DNA of 64,000 bases from Nocardia alni (GTDB lineage Bacteria > Actinomycetota > Actinomycetes > Mycobacteriales > Mycobacteriaceae): assembly GCF_019038435.1 (NCBI RefSeq), contig NZ_JAGPOX010000006.1, forward strand, positions 54,893 through 118,892. The letters run 5' to 3'. Positions 61,191 through 64,000 of the stretch are shown here, piece after piece. A program made the translations under genes and the position numbers. Within the stretch, counting starts at the first letter, position 1, and each line of letters begins with the position of its first letter. The notes beneath the pieces are model-generated. The model did no database searches. It was not told where the DNA came from and saw only the letters and a list, made by a program, of their open reading frames with translations.

Positions 61191-62339
61191 ATGCCGCACG
61201 CATCCTGGGCTTCGGCCGTGGTTGCCGAACCCGTAGTCCAGCAGGCGAAGGACGTTTTCCTGCTGGCACGGGAGATCCTCGGCAGTACGTACGAGACCAA
61301 CCCCTCATTGCCCGACGATGTCCGTCTCGCGGCCGTGCGCCACCGAGTCGAAGAGTTCGTCACCAGTGATGATATTTCCCCCACACACCGCGCAGAAGCG
61401 TGCAAGCTATTGGCGATGATCCACAGCTTGCAGCGGGTCGGCCTGGAATGGTCTCTCGCGCAGCAACTCTCGACCCTGACCGAGATTCGCACAAGCATCG
61501 ATGAGTTATCGGGACTCTCGCCACGCGAACTGATCGACACGGTGCCGCTTCAGATCTGTCGCAACCTGTCGGTGGGCCGGGTGATGATTTCCACGATCAG
61601 TGGATCGGTCTGGCTACCACAGCATCTTCATATCGAGGAGCGAATACCGGGCTCCGCGGAGTTCGAAGAGTTCGTCAACGGTGCTCGAATCCAACTCTCC
61701 GACGCCCCCCTCGAAACCGAGTTCTTGGTCAGACGCAGAACAGTCGCCCTGGTCCCCAACCCGAGTTCCGACAGACGGACATACAAACAGATCGTCGAGG
61801 TGGCGCGTACACAGGCCTACGTCGCCGCACCGATCACGTTGCGGGGCCGTACCATCGGAATGCTGCATGCCGATCGCCCCGAGGACCCGAACAGTCTGTC
61901 GTATGACGATCTCGAGTGGCTCGCCATATTTTCGGAATGTCTGTCAATCGTTTTCGAGGGTGCCCTGCTCCGGCAACGTATCGAACAGCGGTTCCAGCGC
62001 GCCGCGGATACGTACGCGCAGGTGGTAGCCCTGCTCGGGCAGGTCGAAAACGAACCCGCCCGGCCTGCGCAACCCATTGCGCAGGCCCAGCGGCCTCAGT
62101 CCATTCAGCAGCGCACGCCATCGGGAACTACGGCCCTGACATCGAGAGAACACGAAGTTCTGGCCCATCTGTCGACCGGCGCGACGAATATGCAGATCGC
62201 ACGCAACCTGGTCGTGTCGGAGGCCACCGTCAAATCACATCTCAAGCAGATCTCGAAGAAGCTCGGTACCTCGAGTCGTGCGGCCGCCGTTGCGGCGTAC
62301 GCGCGAATGACCCAGGGAAATTTCGGAATTGCACTATGA
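61191..62339 (+). CDS. GAF domain LuxR family regulator, first of a tandem pair
   Basis: The 382-residue protein has an N-terminal helical region, a GAF-like sensory domain (about residues 110-260, with LVGRVMIST-type and YVAAPITLRGRTIGMLHAD strands) and a C-terminal LuxR helix-turn-helix (LTSREHEVLAHLSTGAT through SEATVKSHLKQISKKL). It has no receiver domain, so it senses a ligand directly. AAGGAGG stands eight bases before the ATG at 61191; a GTG one codon earlier is possible. It diverges from the alcohol and aldehyde dehydrogenase genes and probably regulates them and perhaps mce. Confidence 0.88.
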   Translation: MPHASWASAVVAEPVVQQAKDVFLLAREILGSTYETNPSLPDDVRLAAVRHRVEEFVTSDDISPTHRAEACKLLAMIHSLQRVGLEWSLAQQLSTLTEIRTSIDELSGLSPRELIDTVPLQICRNLSVGRVMISTISGSVWLPQHLHIEERIPGSAEFEEFVNGARIQLSDAPLETEFLVRRRTVALVPNPSSDRRTYKQIVEVARTQAYVAAPITLRGRTIGMLHADRPEDPNSLSYDDLEWLAIFSECLSIVFEGALLRQRIEQRFQRAADTYAQVVALLGQVENEPARPAQPIAQAQRPQSIQQRTPSGTTALTSREHEVLAHLSTGATNMQIARNLVVSEATVKSHLKQISKKLGTSSRAAAVAAYARMTQGNFGIAL

Positions 62340-63427
62340 GGCCGAGCTCGATGCGCGAGTCCGTCGATACTCTTATGCGGCTCGATGATGACCTCAGACG
62401 CAATCTCCAGCTCGGAATACGACCGCGACAAGCGGTCACCGTGTCCGAAGCATTGTTCACGACAGAAGAGATCATCGCCTCCGCGCTCGCGGCCATCCCA
62501 GCGAAGTCCGACGCGGTAGCCATCGAACGAGCGCAGCTCATTACCGCGCTTCTCGCGGCACAGTCGGAAACACACCGCTTGCTCCTGCAGGCAGCGGCAA
62601 CTCGCGTGGCCGCGGTCGGGCCGTCCATCACCCGTCTGCGTGCGACCGCGTCGATCCGCGACCTGACTCGCCAGCTGTGCACCGAACTGACCGGTGGGCT
62701 CGAATTCCGTTGCGCGAGCTACTCCGTCATCAATTTCGACAGCTGCACCACGCACTGGATGCACCCGCACAGCGACCACACAGGAGCACAAGGCGGCGCT
62801 GAACGACAACTGTCCCCCGAAGAGACCCGCTGCATCCGCCGGCAACGCTCGACCATCGTCGATGCGAGCCCAGGAGGACGCGAGGAGCCGATGGCGACAC
62901 TGCTCGGTGCATCCAATTTCGTGGTGACACCGGTCATCATCCGCTCCCGAGTCCACGCACTGATCCACGCGGCGCGCGACCTCCCCTGGACGGTCGACGA
63001 CACCGACGCGCAACTACTCGAGGTAGTTGCTTCCGCGTTCGCTGTCATCCATCAGCGCGAAGAACTGGCCGATCGCATGGAGAGTCAGCAACAAGCCATA
63101 TACACCGCAGCGCAGCAACTGGTCGCCGACGCCCAGACGCTCGCGGAGGGGGGATATCCCGATCTGGGCATCGAAGGCGGCGCGGACTCTCAGCTGCGCC
63201 AGTCGGTCGAGGCCAATGTGGCACTGAAGGAAATATTGACACCGCGTGAATTCGATGTTCTGCGACTCATCGTCGCCGGCGCGTCCAACACCGAGATCGC
63301 AGAGCAGTTGGTGATCGCCGTCGAAACCGTGAAGTCACACGTAAAGCGGATACTACGTAAACTCGGTGCCGTCAACCGCTCCGAAGTGATCTCACTTTAC
63401 CTCGCCCAACGCGGATCACCTTCGTAA
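62336..63427 (+). CDS. GAF domain LuxR family regulator, second of a tandem pair
   Basis: The 363-residue protein repeats the layout of the first: helical N-terminus, GAF-like middle part (about residues 120-245, FRCASYSVINFD, FVVTPVIIRSRVHALIHAA) and C-terminal LuxR domain (LTPREFDVLRLIVAGAS through AVETVKSHVKRILRKL). ATGA overlap with the first gene fixes the start; the open frame upstream is a shadow. The two may form hetero-oligomers. The ligand could be a pathway substrate or intermediate. Confidence 0.88.
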   Translation: MRPSSMRESVDTLMRLDDDLRRNLQLGIRPRQAVTVSEALFTTEEIIASALAAIPAKSDAVAIERAQLITALLAAQSETHRLLLQAAATRVAAVGPSITRLRATASIRDLTRQLCTELTGGLEFRCASYSVINFDSCTTHWMHPHSDHTGAQGGAERQLSPEETRCIRRQRSTIVDASPGGREEPMATLLGASNFVVTPVIIRSRVHALIHAARDLPWTVDDTDAQLLEVVASAFAVIHQREELADRMESQQQAIYTAAQQLVADAQTLAEGGYPDLGIEGGADSQLRQSVEANVALKEILTPREFDVLRLIVAGASNTEIAEQLVIAVETVKSHVKRILRKLGAVNRSEVISLYLAQRGSPS

Positions 63428-63728
63428 CCCGAGCCGCATCGCGATCGTCGCCACCCCGTAGACCCTATTGATTCCGCCGGGGCAATGCCCATCTACCCGG
63501 CGGGCCAATTCATACCACCGAACCTACTGTGGCACAAGGTGTTCCAGAAATCGACCGACAACCTGGTGCGACGCGGAGGCAACCATCCGTTCACCACCCG
63601 CAAGGGGTAAGAACACCACCCATCGGGGTGATGCGCATCTCATGTGCACTGCATAATAATAACTTTCGCATGAGTGTGAAATCTATGAATTGCGAAGAAA
63701 TAAACGCAATACAGAAGGGCGACCTACG
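63428..63728. other. Gap with a hairpin and a possible gene remnant
   Basis: About 300 bases without a firm gene. In the frame continuing from the LuxR stop, a run of some 60 codons ends at 63610; its last 41 residues from the ATG at 63485 (PAGQFIPPNLLWHKVF within it) read like protein, but no family is recognised, so it may be a leftover of a gene. CCGCCGGG and CCCGGCGG (63474-63503) can form a hairpin that may terminate the LuxR transcript. The stretch 63640-63725 is AT-rich, as expected of a promoter for the next gene. Confidence 0.4.
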
Positions 63729-64000
63729 ATGCCGGACCCAATTTCTGTAATCGCTACCATAGTATCGGCCGCCACGGGATCCGTCGGCAATTCTACATTG
63801 CCGCTCGATGTCAAAATCTCTGCCCAGAATTCGATCACATCGGGGGGCGACATCGCCAAGTCTCTCGACGCTCAACTGAACAGCAGCGTATCCCAACTGC
63901 CGGAGCCCGCCCGTCGAACCGCGCGCGACAGCATCGAGCGTGCGACAGAACAGATCGCACGCCTTGTGCCGCCGGGCCCCCTCACCCCGCAGGCGACAGA
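63729..64000 (+). CDS. Unrecognised protein, N-terminal part only
   Basis: An open frame runs from the ATG at 63729 past the right edge, giving 90 residues: a hydrophobic start (PISVIATIVSAATGSVG), a Ser/Asn-rich strand region (LPLDVKISAQNSITSG) and an amphipathic helix (PARRTARDSIERATEQIA). AGAAGG lies about ten bases before the ATG and an AT-rich region precedes it. The N-terminus lacks the basic residues of a signal peptide. The family is not recognised; with most of the gene outside the window no function is proposed. Confidence 0.55.
   Translation, partial: MPDPISVIATIVSAATGSVGNSTLPLDVKISAQNSITSGGDIAKSLDAQLNSSVSQLPEPARRTARDSIERATEQIARLVPPGPLTPQAT

Noticed and set aside
61916..62335. Upstream extension of the second GAF-LuxR gene
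   Set aside because: It is out of frame with and inside the first regulator gene; the ATGA overlap at 62336 is the natural start.
11131..63427. Cholesterol/steroid degradation cluster
   Set aside because: The mce operon and HsaEFG-like genes first suggested this, but there are no KstD, KshA, HsaA-C, side-chain or KstR genes; the set fits alicyclic and alkyl-arene catabolism better.
63670..63750. 26-residue frame overlapping the last gene's start
   Set aside because: No ribosome site before its ATG; it only partly overlaps the better supported start at 63729.
1..64000. CRISPR arrays, tRNA or rRNA genes, transposases, integrases
   Set aside because: None could be recognised; no regularly spaced repeats, cloverleaf-like genes or recombinase motifs were seen.

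Overview
The window comes from a high-GC actinomycete. A full mce operon (two YrbE permeases, six Mce proteins, Mce-associated proteins and the MceG ATPase) together with mycofactocin-type SDRs points to the Mycobacteriales, most likely Nocardia or Rhodococcus. Nearly every gene fits catabolism of hydrophobic cyclic compounds, its regulation, or substrate uptake. I saw no tRNA, rRNA, CRISPR array or insertion sequence. All assignments come from reading motifs and gene order; no database search was possible.

Left part (1-20.7 kb). After the tail of an enoyl-CoA hydratase gene come a PaaX-type regulator, an aldehyde dehydrogenase pseudogene broken in all three frames, and a GMC oxidoreductase paired with an SCO6745-family protein. 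A long, almost gapless minus-strand array then runs from about 20.7 kb down to 4.2 kb: CoA-transferase, response regulator, GAF histidine kinase, alpha/beta esterase, aldehyde dehydrogenase, Baeyer-Villiger monooxygenase, luciferase-like (limonene-monooxygenase-like) oxygenase, mycofactocin-type SDR, muconolactone-isomerase-like protein, second mycofactocin-type SDR, VOC protein, a degenerate RibBA-like protein, flavin reductase, MoxR ATPase, VWA protein and a further SDR. The set resembles the monocyclic monoterpenoid route (alcohol to ketone to lactone to hydroxyacid to acyl-CoA) known from Rhodococcus.

Middle (20.8-31.9 kb). An IclR regulator with a clear operator faces the CoA-transferase gene. 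Next are a minus-strand group (phenol-type FAD hydroxylase, SnoaL/NTF2-like protein, third mycofactocin-type SDR), a PucR-type regulator, and a divergent plus-strand operon of VOC extradiol dioxygenase, fumarylacetoacetase-family hydrolase and an AceE/transketolase-like enzyme. This looks like a route for a phenolic ring. A second SCO6745-family gene follows.

Right-centre (32-46.9 kb). There is a complete meta-cleavage pathway: Rieske dioxygenase alpha and beta subunits, ferredoxin, dihydrodiol dehydrogenase and ferredoxin reductase on the plus strand; LigB-type extradiol dioxygenase with a coupled 90-residue protein, ACMSD-like decarboxylase, C-C hydrolase, dienoate hydratase, acylating acetaldehyde dehydrogenase and hydroxy-oxovalerate aldolase on the minus strand, with an IclR regulator. 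The order of reactions is that of p-cumate degradation. Beside it is a three-component P450 system (P450, 2Fe-2S ferredoxin, reductase).

Right part (47-64 kb). The mce import operon carries its own mceG. It is followed by an aldehyde dehydrogenase, a zinc alcohol dehydrogenase of aryl-alcohol type, two tandem GAF-LuxR regulators and the start of an unrecognised gene. P450, alcohol dehydrogenase and aldehyde dehydrogenase could together turn a methyl arene into the aromatic carboxylate that the Rieske pathway consumes. My working hypothesis is therefore a terpenoid and alkyl-arene catabolic island (p-menthane, phenolic and p-cymene/p-cumate-like branches) with a dedicated Mce importer.
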